Source of the DNA: Gramella sp. AN32
GTDB taxonomy: Bacteria > Bacteroidota > Bacteroidia > Flavobacteriales > Flavobacteriaceae
NCBI RefSeq assembly: GCF_023718305.1
Contig: NZ_QEYO01000010.1
Coordinates: forward strand, 62,001-126,000
Reading direction: 5' to 3'
DNA: 64,000 bases
Under the pieces are notes generated by a model. It saw only the letters and a program-made list of their open reading frames with translations. It did not search any database and was not told the DNA's origin. A program made the translations under genes and the position numbers. Each line of letters begins with the position of its first letter. Positions within the stretch are counted from its first letter, which is position 1. Positions 16,927 to 25,582 of this stretch are shown piece after piece.

Positions 16927-19110
16927 CTATTTTTTTGCAGATTGCACAAGTTCCAGTTGCTCCACCCCAACCGACGTTGTAAAAATACCATAATTTACAA
17001 TGGCTTTGCCTTTTTCAAGGGAATCAATAGAGCCTACAGCCTTACCGTCTTCCAACCTTACCCGATCACCAATTTTTAATTTTTGTTTCGGTTTATTGGC
17101 TTCTTTTTGCTTTATTTCCTGATCTTTTTTCTTCTTTTCAACCTTCTCTTGTCTAATTGGAGCGATCTTTTTTTCAACTTCATCTTTTAATTGTCGCTCT
17201 TTAGCCTTTTTGGCCTTTACTTGTTTGGTGTTTTCTTTTTTTCGTTTGGAATTTTCAATTTCCACCAGTTTTAAAAGCTCCCCAATTAAATCGCTCTTTT
17301 TCTTATTTTGAAAGTACTTTTCACTAAGATCATCAACTTTCTGGCCGAGATATACCAGCCGCTGATTCGCATCATATAATTCCTGATAACTCTCCAGTTT
17401 CTGCTGAATTTTAGAATTAATCAGATTTAATTTATCCTGTTCTTTCGAGGCTTTTTGTTCTTTTTCTTTTAGAGAGTCGGTTGTTTTTCGAAGGTCTGAG
17501 CGCTCTTTTTGTAATTTGGCAATACTTCTATCAAAGAGGATCTTGCCCCGCTCTACCTTTTTCTTCGATCTATTGATAAGGCTGTAAGGGATCCCATTTT
17601 TTTGGGCAACTTCGAAGGTAAACGAGCTGCCGGCTTCCCCTGCCTGAAGTTTATAAACAGGTTCAAGTGTTTGGCTGTCAAACATCATATTGGCATTGCT
17701 CATTTCCGGTAATTCCCCGGCCAGTTTTTTAAGATTTGCGTAATGCGTGGTTAGGATTCCGTAGCTTCCTTTTTCATAGAAAACTTCCAAAAATGTTTCA
17801 GCTAAAGCCCCTCCCAATTCAGGATCGCTTCCTGTACCAAATTCATCTATTAAAAAAAGCGTTTTATCGTCACATTTCCGCAGAAAACGATTCATATTTT
17901 TCAGCCTGTAACTATAGGTGCTCAAATGATTTTCAATGGATTGATTATCCCCAATATCGGTCAAGACCTTTCTAAAGAAACACATGCTGCTATATTCATG
18001 AACAGGTATAAGCATTCCACTTTGGAGCATCACCTGTAACAGACCTACGGTTTTAAGCGTGATCGATTTTCCACCGGCATTGGGACCGGAAATCACCATA
18101 ATCCGGTTATCCTGTTTTAAGGAAATACTTTGCGGAAATGTTTTTTCACCTTTCTTTTTATTACTAATATATAGTAGTGGATGATAGGCATCTATTAGCT
18201 GAAGTTCCCTGTTTTTCGAGAGTTTTGGAAGTATTCCATTGATCTTTTCAGCATATTTTGATTTTGCTGCGATCACATCAAAATCACTTAATAATTCCTG
18301 ATATTCAATCAAAATTTCCCTGTATGGCCTGGAAAATTCGGTAAGCTCTTTTAAGATCCTTTTTATTTCTTCTCTCTCCTCGTATTCAAGATTATTTAGT
18401 TCCCTGGTATAATGATGTGTTGCCTCGGGCTGGATATAAACAATACTTCCGGTTTTACTATTACCTAAAATCCCGCCCTTTACCTTGCGGCGGTACATAG
18501 ATTTAACGGCCAGTACACGAACATTTTCCACAACACTTTCCCTAATTTCGTCTAAATATCCATAGGAATTATTGGTAGTAAGCGCAGCATTAAAACTTGA
18601 ATTGATCTGGCCTTTTACCGAGTTAATGCTTCGGCGGATATTTTGTAGAAGGGGAGAGGCATCTTCTTTCATTTCCCCAAATTTGTCAATTATAGCGTTG
18701 ATCTTATCAGATAAATGCGTGTCAAAATCAAGATGGCTTACCGTTTTTTTGAGGGTAGGATAAATTTCCCCATGCTTCTGAAAATATTTTAAATGCGCAT
18801 TCACCATTTCAGTAATGGCAGAAATTTTTCTGAATCCGGAAATTTCTACTACCGCGCCTTCCAGACCTAAAAGTTTGATTTCCTGAGAGATATTTTCAAA
18901 ACCATGGTTGGGAATAGGTTTTTCCTGATTCTTAGAGCTTACATATTCATGGGTTTGCTTAAGACCAAAAACTGTTTCATTTCCCGAGGGATAAGGTTCT
19001 ATCCCCAAAGCTTTCTCCTTCCCCAATCCGGTAACGCATAACTCGCTAACCTGCTGTCGTACTTCGGGAAATTCGAGATCTTCCAGGCTCTTGGGGCTTA
19101 TTTTAATCAT
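16927..19110 (-). CDS. mutS2: MutS2-type DNA-binding ATPase, without an Smr domain
   Basis: 727-residue MutS-family ATPase. It has Walker A SGPNAGGKSITLKT, Walker B FLIDEFGTGSDPELGG and the His switch TTHYANLKKL, followed by a long charged coiled coil (roughly 500-670). MutS2 acts on recombination intermediates and on collided ribosomes in other bacteria, not in canonical mismatch repair; it lacks the mismatch-reading MutS-I domain, as expected. The C-terminus ends in a small KOW-like beta segment (IGDRVRLEDGKAVGSID) and no Smr nuclease domain (LDLRG) follows, so it is shorter than the typical ~780-residue enzyme. It is divergent from ung with overlapping promoters. Confidence 0.9.
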   Translation of the reverse strand: MIKISPKSLEDLEFPEVRQQVSELCVTGLGKEKALGIEPYPSGNETVFGLKQTHEYVSSKNQEKPIPNHGFENISQEIKLLGLEGAVVEISGFRKISAITEMVNAHLKYFQKHGEIYPTLKKTVSHLDFDTHLSDKINAIIDKFGEMKEDASPLLQNIRRSINSVKGQINSSFNAALTTNNSYGYLDEIRESVVENVRVLAVKSMYRRKVKGGILGNSKTGSIVYIQPEATHHYTRELNNLEYEEREEIKRILKELTEFSRPYREILIEYQELLSDFDVIAAKSKYAEKINGILPKLSKNRELQLIDAYHPLLYISNKKKGEKTFPQSISLKQDNRIMVISGPNAGGKSITLKTVGLLQVMLQSGMLIPVHEYSSMCFFRKVLTDIGDNQSIENHLSTYSYRLKNMNRFLRKCDDKTLFLIDEFGTGSDPELGGALAETFLEVFYEKGSYGILTTHYANLKKLAGELPEMSNANMMFDSQTLEPVYKLQAGEAGSSFTFEVAQKNGIPYSLINRSKKKVERGKILFDRSIAKLQKERSDLRKTTDSLKEKEQKASKEQDKLNLINSKIQQKLESYQELYDANQRLVYLGQKVDDLSEKYFQNKKKSDLIGELLKLVEIENSKRKKENTKQVKAKKAKERQLKDEVEKKIAPIRQEKVEKKKKDQEIKQKEANKPKQKLKIGDRVRLEDGKAVGSIDSLEKGKAIVNYGIFTTSVGVEQLELVQSAKK

Positions 19111-19121
19111 ATAATTTTTCC

Positions 19122-19129
19122 TACTTTTG
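19122..19129 (+). promoter_or_regulatory. Bacteroidota -7 box for ung
   Basis: TACTTTTG on the plus strand, 25 nt before the ung ATG. It lies within the leader expected for mutS2 on the other strand. Confidence 0.5.
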
Positions 19130-19137
19130 AGGCATTA

Positions 19138-19145
19138 CAAAGTTA
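19138..19145 (-). promoter_or_regulatory. Bacteroidota -7 box for mutS2
   Basis: TAACTTTG on the minus strand, 27 nt before the mutS2 ATG. It is only 8 nt from the opposing ung box, so both polymerase footprints must overlap. Confidence 0.5.
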
Positions 19146-19154
19146 ATTAATCTC

Positions 19155-19820
19155 ATGAACGTAAGGATACATCCAAGCTGGAAAAAAGAACTGGAAACAG
19201 AGTTTAAAAAGGAATATTTCAAAAATCTTACCGCTTTTGTAAAAAATGAGTACACTGAATTTAAATGTTTTCCTCCGGGAAAAGAAATATTTTCAGCTTT
19301 TGATCATTCTATTTTTGAGAATACCAAGGTGGTCATCCTGGGCCAGGATCCCTATCATGGAATTGGCCAGGCAAACGGCTTGTGTTTTTCGGTGCATGAT
19401 GGTGTGGCCACGCCTCCTTCGCTTATGAATATTTTTAAGGAAATTGAAAATGACCTCGGTAATCCTATCCCAAAATCCGGGAATCTTGAACGCTGGGCAA
19501 ATCAGGGAGTTTTATTGCTGAATGCCACCTTAACTGTGCGTGCACACCAGGCTGGATCACATCAAAATAAAGGCTGGGAAATCTTTACCGATGAAGTAAT
19601 AAAACTGATTAGTGATCGAAAAGAACATGTAGTTTTTTTACTGTGGGGTGGATATGCCAAGAAAAAAACAAAATTGATCGATACTTCCAAACATCTGGTT
19701 TTATCCAGCGGGCATCCTTCACCTTTAAGTGCCAATCGTGGCTACTGGTTTGGCAATAAGCACTTCAGTAAAACAAACGAGTATTTAGCGGAAAATGAAA
19801 AAACACCTATTGAGTGGTAA
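19155..19820 (+). CDS. ung: Uracil-DNA glycosylase
   Basis: Family 1 UDG, 221 residues, which removes uracil from DNA. The water-activating loop GQDPYHG, the uracil-binding LLLNATLTV, and the DNA-intercalating HPSPLSANRG loop with the catalytic His are all intact. Length is normal. The gene is divergent from mutS2, a second genome-maintenance gene, and ends one base before the convergent stop of the next outer-membrane protein gene. Confidence 0.97.
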   Translation: MNVRIHPSWKKELETEFKKEYFKNLTAFVKNEYTEFKCFPPGKEIFSAFDHSIFENTKVVILGQDPYHGIGQANGLCFSVHDGVATPPSLMNIFKEIENDLGNPIPKSGNLERWANQGVLLLNATLTVRAHQAGSHQNKGWEIFTDEVIKLISDRKEHVVFLLWGGYAKKKTKLIDTSKHLVLSSGHPSPLSANRGYWFGNKHFSKTNEYLAENEKTPIEW

Positions 19821-19821
19821 T

Positions 19822-20391
19822 TTAGAACCTATAACCCAGGTTCACCATAAACTGACCAACAATTTCCGGAGAATTATCATGAAGTAAGTTCCTTCCAATA
19901 CCGGCACTAACATCCAAAAGGAATCCTCCTGAAGAAACAAATTTGCCGCCTAATCCAAAACCAATAGCAAAGTCGGTATAATCATCGCTATCTCTGGTTT
20001 CTATGCCGGTATCATAATCGTAATAATAATTGTAATTATAATTCCCGGAGGATAACATGCCAAAACCATGGACATAAAATCCGCGTGCATATTTGGAACT
20101 AAAAAAGTGCTTATATTTCCCGGTAAGCGACAGGTCTTTATAATAGGCTCCATCAGCATATTCCTCATTTTTAAGATAGAGAAAACCTTCAACCGCCCAG
20201 GTAGAATTTGCGTTGATTATTCGTTCATAGGTGATATCAACGATTCCAAAAGCTACCAGATTAAAGGCATTTATACTTAATTCATTTCTACCGTATTCAT
20301 TGTCTTTTATTTCTGACTTATCGGTTTCTTCCTGGGATGTAACTGAGTGAGTGATAATTGAAATTAGCAAAAGGGCAAGAATCTTTTTCAT
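19822..20391 (-). CDS. Predicted outer-membrane protein, unknown function
   Basis: 189 residues with a signal peptide (ending SVTSQE). The mature part alternates hydrophobic residues in beta-strand style with aromatic girdles (FALVAFGIVDITYERI-like strands, YVHGFGMLSSG, FAIGFGLGGKF) and ends in LGYRF, a C-terminal aromatic typical of barrel proteins. A Tyr/Asn/Asp-rich low-complexity loop (NYNYNYYYDYD) lies near the middle. It is 18 nt downstream of the substrate-binding protein gene and could be cotranscribed with ppk1. I do not recognise a specific family. Confidence 0.72.
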   Translation of the reverse strand: MKKILALLLISIITHSVTSQEETDKSEIKDNEYGRNELSINAFNLVAFGIVDITYERIINANSTWAVEGFLYLKNEEYADGAYYKDLSLTGKYKHFFSSKYARGFYVHGFGMLSSGNYNYNYYYDYDTGIETRDSDDYTDFAIGFGLGGKFVSSGGFLLDVSAGIGRNLLHDNSPEIVGQFMVNLGYRF

Positions 20392-20409
20392 AAAGCTTAG
20401 ATCTAAAAT

Positions 20410-21264
20410 TTAAGCCAAATTATGAATAATATCCAGATAGTCAACTTTTCGATCAATAAGTTTTAAGCGCATTAATTGTTCCTGGACTTTGTAAATATCT
20501 TGCTTAGAAATCTGCTGTTGGCTCCATTCAGTGATTTTCAACCATTTACGGATATCTTCCATTTTTTGTCCGTAACGTTTTGCCAATAATCCCACAACAC
20601 CAGTTTTGTTCTTAAAATTCCTGCTTTCAGCATTTAATATTGAAAGCACTCTTTTTAAAGCTTCCGGTTCATTTTTAATAAAATTCTTTCTCGCAGCGAT
20701 CACAAAGCAGGGCCACGGGGTAGGGCAATCGCCAAGCCTTCTAAAAGTTCCATTATCAACCAGTGGTTTAGTGGTAAAATGTTCCCACATAAAATATTGC
20801 GCAGTATTATTTTGTAAAGCCTTAATCGCACCATCCAGATTATTGACGATTTCAAATTGCAGGTCATCAATATTCCAGCCTTCATTTTCGGCATTTACAT
20901 AAGCCATCAAATGCGAACCGCTTCCTTTACGACTTATCGCGGCTTTTGTATTTTCTAAGTCTGCAAGTTTGGTAAATTCAGATCCAGCTGCGACATGGAT
21001 TCCCCAGATTAACGGACTTTTAATAAAATTTTGAATAATCCTGGATTCGTTACCATTGATAATATCACGGGTAATACCTTCAGTTAAAATTACAGCGACA
21101 TCTGTATGGTTTTCCCTCAAAGCCCTACACATAGCTCCGGTTCCCTGTGGCACATCGATCCATTCCAAATTGATACCTGCATCACTAAAATGATTATTTT
21201 CATTAGCAATATGCCAGGGTAAATTAAAATGTTCCGGGACACCGGCTACTCGAATCGTCTTCAT
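20410..21264 (-). CDS. Orphan NMT1/SsuA-like substrate-binding-domain protein (no signal peptide)
   Basis: 284 residues with the periplasmic-binding-protein type II fold of the NMT1/THI5-like group: an N-terminal RVAGVPEHFNLPWHIA, a WIDVPQGTGAM turn and AAISRKGSGSHLMAY in the hinge region. There is no signal peptide or lipobox, and no ABC permease or ATPase gene nearby. It therefore probably works in the cytoplasm, as a sensor or an enzyme of THI5 or MqnA/MqnD style rather than as part of an importer. Its start overlaps the ppk1 stop by 4 nt, so it is translationally coupled to polyphosphate kinase. The ligand is unknown. Confidence 0.8.
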   Translation of the reverse strand: MKTIRVAGVPEHFNLPWHIANENNHFSDAGINLEWIDVPQGTGAMCRALRENHTDVAVILTEGITRDIINGNESRIIQNFIKSPLIWGIHVAAGSEFTKLADLENTKAAISRKGSGSHLMAYVNAENEGWNIDDLQFEIVNNLDGAIKALQNNTAQYFMWEHFTTKPLVDNGTFRRLGDCPTPWPCFVIAARKNFIKNEPEALKRVLSILNAESRNFKNKTGVVGLLAKRYGQKMEDIRKWLKITEWSQQQISKQDIYKVQEQLMRLKLIDRKVDYLDIIHNLA

Positions 21265-23315
21265 GTGGTATGTTTTTCTTTCAGATAATCATAAATCGCA
21301 TATTGAGAGCGAATTTTCTTTTCTTTCGGCTTTCTTTTTACATATTCATTTTTTTCTTCAGCATCCTGAATTCTCGCCTTCACATTATCTTTTAACTGGA
21401 TCTCGAGAATCTCCTTGAACTCTTTCTGAATATCTTTATCCAGGATTGGGGAAATCACTTCAATTCTTCTTTCCAGGTTACGGTTCATCCAGTCTGCACT
21501 ACCATAGAACATCACTTCCTCACCACCATTTTCAAAAATATAAATCCTACCATGTTCTAAAAATCTATCAACTACGCTGGTAATATAAATATTTTCGCTC
21601 AAACCTTTAATTCCCGGAATAAGACAGGTAAAGCCCCGAATAAGGAGCCTGATTTTCACTCCGGCCTGGCTGGCTTTATATAACAGCTCAATCATTTCAT
21701 CATCTTCGAGACTGTTCATCTTCGCCGTGATCTTCGCTTTTTTACCATCCCGGGCATTTTCAATTTCATTAAAGATAAGCTTCATAAATTCCTGCCTGGT
21801 GGAAAATGGAGAGATCAATAAGTTTTTTTCCCGCGGAATAATAAGTTCGCCTTCAAGCACTTTAAAAAGCCGGTGCAGTTCTTTGGTAATATTTTTATTC
21901 GCTGAAAAAATGGCGTGATCGCAATAAATTTCAGAAGTTTTACTATTGAAGTTTCCGGTTCCTATATAGCTATAACGCATTAATTCATCACCTTCCTGCC
22001 TGCAGACCAATAGAATTTTGGAATGTACTTTCACTTTTGGAAAGCTATAAATAACATTGGCCCCTTTTTCTTCGAATTTTCTACCCCAGGTAATATTGTT
22101 CTTTTCATCGAACCTTGCTTTCGCTTCCACAAATACGGTTACTTGTTTTCCATTTTCCAGCGCTTTCATTAGGGAAGAGGTAAGGTCTGATTCATCAGCC
22201 ACCCGATAAAGGGAAATTTTGATCTCGGTAACCTCCGGATCCTTGGCGGCCTGCTCTACAAACCTTTCCACGTAACTAAAAGACATATAAGGAAAATGCA
22301 GGGACTGGTCTTTTTTCGCGATTACTTTAAAGTAATCCTTGCTCTTTTCCAGGGTTTTATGGGGAAGTGCAGGAAGTTTTTCATATTGTAATTTTTTATT
22401 ATTTGTAGGGTCAGGGAAAGAAAAGAAATCTTTGAAATTATGATACTTACCGCCAGGCATCATATCAATTTTGCCCAATTTCAGCAGTTTTCTAATTTTC
22501 TTCTGAATTTCCTTGGGCATGGCCGCATCATAGAGAAGACGCGTGGGTTGCCCATCGGTTCTTTGTTGCAGCGATTCGTAAATCTTTTCAGCTAAAACCC
22601 CGGTATAAATATCATCAAGATATAATTCAGCATCTCTGGACAACTTTATTTCATAAATACCGGTGATCTTTTTCTTCGGAAATAATTTATGGGCTTCATG
22701 CCTAAGGATTTCATCGGTATACGTAATATTGTTTTCGCCTTTAACGCCTTCCATCATTAAAAATCTGCCACATTCCTTCACCGGGATATTTACAACAGCG
22801 AGTTCATCTTCATTTTCAAAACTGATCAAAAAATACAGCACTGAATTTTCCAGAAACAATTCATTCTCATTATTTAAATCCAGGAAAATCGGGTTAATAT
22901 GCTCTTTGATCTTGTTTTCATAGTAGGATTCAACAAATTTGATATGCGCTTTTTTAAAGTGCTCACAGTCCAGAATAAAAATACCATTTTCAGCAAGTTC
23001 CGGGATGATTTCATTATTATAGATCTCGCCGAATTTATTTTGCTGATTTTTTACTTCTTCGATAATTTCTTTGGTGATTTTAGAAGGGCGGAGGGCAAGT
23101 TTTTTCCTGATACTTTTCTTTACCCGTTTAATCTGCCGAAGTTGGGAAACACGAACCCGAAAATATTCATCAAGATTGGAGGAAAAGATCGCTAAAAATC
23201 GAATCCTTTCGTAAAGTGGATTTAGTTTGTCTGCGGCTTCCTGAAGAACCCTTTCATTAAAACTCAGCCAGTTTAGATCTCTATGTCTAAAACGGTCATC
23301 ATTAGGTTGCGGCAT
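21261..23315 (-). CDS. ppk1: Polyphosphate kinase 1
   Basis: 684-residue PPK1, which reversibly polymerises the gamma phosphate of ATP into polyphosphate. The N-terminal domain starts RDLNWLSFNERVLQEA. Two phospholipase-D-like halves follow, with the phosphorylated His in KVKVHSKILLV and a second conserved His in DRFLEHGRIYIF. Arg-rich nucleotide contacts such as NRNLERRIEV are present. Length is close to the family norm. It heads an operon with the orphan binding protein. A TATTTTTG box lies at 23334-23341. Confidence 0.95.
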   Translation of the reverse strand: MPQPNDDRFRHRDLNWLSFNERVLQEAADKLNPLYERIRFLAIFSSNLDEYFRVRVSQLRQIKRVKKSIRKKLALRPSKITKEIIEEVKNQQNKFGEIYNNEIIPELAENGIFILDCEHFKKAHIKFVESYYENKIKEHINPIFLDLNNENELFLENSVLYFLISFENEDELAVVNIPVKECGRFLMMEGVKGENNITYTDEILRHEAHKLFPKKKITGIYEIKLSRDAELYLDDIYTGVLAEKIYESLQQRTDGQPTRLLYDAAMPKEIQKKIRKLLKLGKIDMMPGGKYHNFKDFFSFPDPTNNKKLQYEKLPALPHKTLEKSKDYFKVIAKKDQSLHFPYMSFSYVERFVEQAAKDPEVTEIKISLYRVADESDLTSSLMKALENGKQVTVFVEAKARFDEKNNITWGRKFEEKGANVIYSFPKVKVHSKILLVCRQEGDELMRYSYIGTGNFNSKTSEIYCDHAIFSANKNITKELHRLFKVLEGELIIPREKNLLISPFSTRQEFMKLIFNEIENARDGKKAKITAKMNSLEDDEMIELLYKASQAGVKIRLLIRGFTCLIPGIKGLSENIYITSVVDRFLEHGRIYIFENGGEEVMFYGSADWMNRNLERRIEVISPILDKDIQKEFKEILEIQLKDNVKARIQDAEEKNEYVKRKPKEKKIRSQYAIYDYLKEKHTT

Positions 23316-23333
23316 GGAATTTTCAGTTTACTT

Positions 23334-23341
23334 CAAAAATA
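23334..23341 (-). promoter_or_regulatory. Bacteroidota -7 box for ppk1
   Basis: TATTTTTG on the minus strand, 19 nt before the ppk1 ATG; a TAnnTTTG match. Confidence 0.5.
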
Positions 23342-23389
23342 CAAAGACCAGGGTGGGGATGTAATTAATTAATTGTTAAATAAGGCTGG

Positions 23390-24259
23390 CTAGCTAACCA
23401 GTTTTTCCAATGAATATTGAATAAGATTCTCCATAAGTTTACCGGGATCCTTTGAAAATTCACCAGTTTCCCGATTAGCTACAACGGCATTCATAGAAAC
23501 GGCTTTATGGCCCAGTAGTTTGGACATTCCATAAATCCCACTGGTTTCCATTTCCAGATTGGTGATCACCTGGCCGTTAAAAGCGAATTTATTTAATCGC
23601 TCATTCATTTTTTCATCTGCTAAGGAAAGTCTTAAAACCCGGCCCTGCGGACCGTAAAAACCAATATTTGTAGCAGTAAAACCGGGAATTGTTTGGGAAG
23701 AACTCATTTTTTGGATTAAATCCTGATCGCCTTGAACTACATAAGGTTTTGCTTTTTTAGAAGACCATTGCGTTTGCTCAATAAAAGCATGGGCAAAAGA
23801 TTCGTCAAGAAAGGCTGAAGCATTGTAGAAATGCATGAGTCCGTCGAAACCTATTGCTTTTTCACTCACCAGGAACGAATCAACAGGAATTTCATTTCGA
23901 ATAGAACCTGTGGTACCAATTCTTATAATTTCAAGACTAGTAAGCTCTTCTTTGATTTCCTTTTTTTTTAGATCGATATTCACCAAAGCGTCTAATTCTG
24001 TAAAGGCGATATCAATATTATCGGTTCCCATCCCCGTAGACATCACGGTAATGCGTTTACCCGAATATTCCCCGGTGTGAATGGTGAATTCGCGTTTTTG
24101 TTTTTTTAATTCAATGCGGTCAAAAAGTTTCGAGATTTGGGTGACTCGTTCAGGATCACCTACGGTAATAACAGTTGGAGCAAGCTCCTCGGGAAATAAA
24201 TTTAGGTGGTAAATAGAACCATCACTGTTAAGTATAAGTTCTGAAGGTTTGAAACTCAT
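23390..24259 (-). CDS. Nucleoside phosphorylase (uridine phosphorylase-like)
   Basis: 289-residue NP-I family enzyme, which splits a nucleoside with phosphate into base and ribose-1-phosphate. The phosphate-binding start is VITVGDPERV, followed by VMSTGMGTDNIDIA and RIGTTGSIRNEIPVDSFLV, the core of the family. The ribose-contact Glu/Met motif is NLEMETSGIYGMSKLLGH, typical of uridine/purine phosphorylases. It is one base after the DUF1835 gene, so the two are cotranscribed. The preferred base cannot be decided; uridine-type is most likely from the ME-T-S pattern. Confidence 0.9.
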   Translation of the reverse strand: MSFKPSELILNSDGSIYHLNLFPEELAPTVITVGDPERVTQISKLFDRIELKKQKREFTIHTGEYSGKRITVMSTGMGTDNIDIAFTELDALVNIDLKKKEIKEELTSLEIIRIGTTGSIRNEIPVDSFLVSEKAIGFDGLMHFYNASAFLDESFAHAFIEQTQWSSKKAKPYVVQGDQDLIQKMSSSQTIPGFTATNIGFYGPQGRVLRLSLADEKMNERLNKFAFNGQVITNLEMETSGIYGMSKLLGHKAVSMNAVVANRETGEFSKDPGKLMENLIQYSLEKLVS

Positions 24260-24260
24260 T

Positions 24261-25190
24261 CTATAATTTTAATAAACGGTGCGATTCAGAATCATAAAGA
24301 AAATCATACATTTTTGCCCCACCAAAATATTCTTCATTTTTCAGGGTTCTATAAAAATTTTTCTTGGCATTAAGCACCTGTTGACCGCTTTCGGTCAATT
24401 CAATTTTATTTGGCTGCACTTCATAAAACATTTCAAGTTTATTTAAAAGGCGTTGCATCTGGTGATCACTATAACCGTAATATCCCTGATATTCCAAAGA
24501 ATAACCTAACAGGTGATTTCTATTGCAGATGTTTTGATTTTGAATAAGTTTCAGAATATTTCTTTCCAAGCTGTTAATCCCTGTTTCCGTATTCGGAAAA
24601 CGCTCTACATGCGCCCTGATACAACTGGATAAATATTCAAAATTCGATTTTGTTTTTATCAGCGGTTTTAATTTCAAGGGATTATTTCCGCAGTACAGCT
24701 CCCATATTAAACGGGCAATTTCAAGGTCATCCTCATTCAATTCAATCCGGTTATCAAAATGATTGGAAAGTTCCTTTAAACTTAACTGGGATAAAGGTTT
24801 TAACTCTTTTTCTCCTTTTAACTTCCGGCTACATACCAATGAAACGGGAACATTTTCTTTATTTTCCCCAATAAAATTAATTGCCGCCAGCATATTTAAA
24901 TGACAAAAAAGGTCGAACTCAAACCAGAGGACCACTTTATCATAATCATTGTAATCCCTTAACTTTTCAATTTCTGAAATAAACCGATCTTCATAATGCT
25001 GATCACTAATTTCGTAGGTTTCATATAGAAATTTTTTCCGCTGGCTGAAGAATTCTGCATCAATCGTTTTCCTGGTTGGCCCTTCACAAAGTAATTCCCT
25101 CCAAATAATGACTTTTCCTTCCAGATTTAATTCATTCATTTGAGAAGCAAGGCTGTCTCCGTTTACGATATGCAGGGTACTTTTATCCAT
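24261..25190 (-). CDS. DUF1835-domain protein
   Basis: 309 residues. The N-terminus HIVNGDSLASQMNE and the region IIWRELLCEGPT are typical of DUF1835, followed by VVLWFEFDLFCHLNMLAAI (about residues 100-120). The C-terminal half has a helical, winged-helix-like appearance (NHLLGYSLEYQGYYGYSD ... LLNKLEMFYEV). The function of the family is not established. It is 33 nt after the SUI1 gene and one base before the phosphorylase gene, so it sits in an operon of four or five minus-strand genes. Confidence 0.85.
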   Translation of the reverse strand: MDKSTLHIVNGDSLASQMNELNLEGKVIIWRELLCEGPTRKTIDAEFFSQRKKFLYETYEISDQHYEDRFISEIEKLRDYNDYDKVVLWFEFDLFCHLNMLAAINFIGENKENVPVSLVCSRKLKGEKELKPLSQLSLKELSNHFDNRIELNEDDLEIARLIWELYCGNNPLKLKPLIKTKSNFEYLSSCIRAHVERFPNTETGINSLERNILKLIQNQNICNRNHLLGYSLEYQGYYGYSDHQMQRLLNKLEMFYEVQPNKIELTESGQQVLNAKKNFYRTLKNEEYFGGAKMYDFLYDSESHRLLKL

Positions 25191-25223
25191 AAAACTTCTT
25201 TGATTTAAAAAAACGTATTAAAG

Positions 25224-25580
25224 TTATCCTCCAATACGTTTTACGTTATATCCTTCATTTTTTAAAAGCTGCATAATTTTTTCGCGATCATCTCCCTGAA
25301 TAATTATTTCGCCATCTTTGGTAGAACCACCCACTCCGCATTTTTTCTTGAGTAGTTTTCCCAGACTGATTAGATCTTCTTCGGTACCTTCAAAACCTTT
25401 TATGATAGTAACAGTCTTCCCTCCACGTCCTTTATTGCTAAAGTGAGCTTCCAGCCTTTGTTCTTCTGGTTTCAAATAATCCTTATGGGTATCTTCAGCA
25501 TACGTATTTTCATCAAAATCATCGTTTGTGGAAAAAACAAATCCGCCTAAATCCTCCAGTCCCAGTTTCTTTTTTGCCAT
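25224..25580 (-). CDS. SUI1/YciH-type translation initiation factor
   Basis: 118 residues with the SUI1 fold in the second half: KGRGGKTVTIIKGFEG, then KLLKKKCGVGGSTKDGEIIIQGD and a short C-terminus. It is the bacterial counterpart of eIF1 and may tune start-codon choice or ribosome recycling under stress; in bacteria it is not essential where tested. The N-terminal ~50 residues are acidic and less conserved. The gene follows the 2-oxoglutarate oxygenase gene by 2 nt and is clearly in the same operon. Confidence 0.92.
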   Translation of the reverse strand: MAKKKLGLEDLGGFVFSTNDDFDENTYAEDTHKDYLKPEEQRLEAHFSNKGRGGKTVTIIKGFEGTEEDLISLGKLLKKKCGVGGSTKDGEIIIQGDDREKIMQLLKNEGYNVKRIGG

Positions 25581-25582
25581 AA

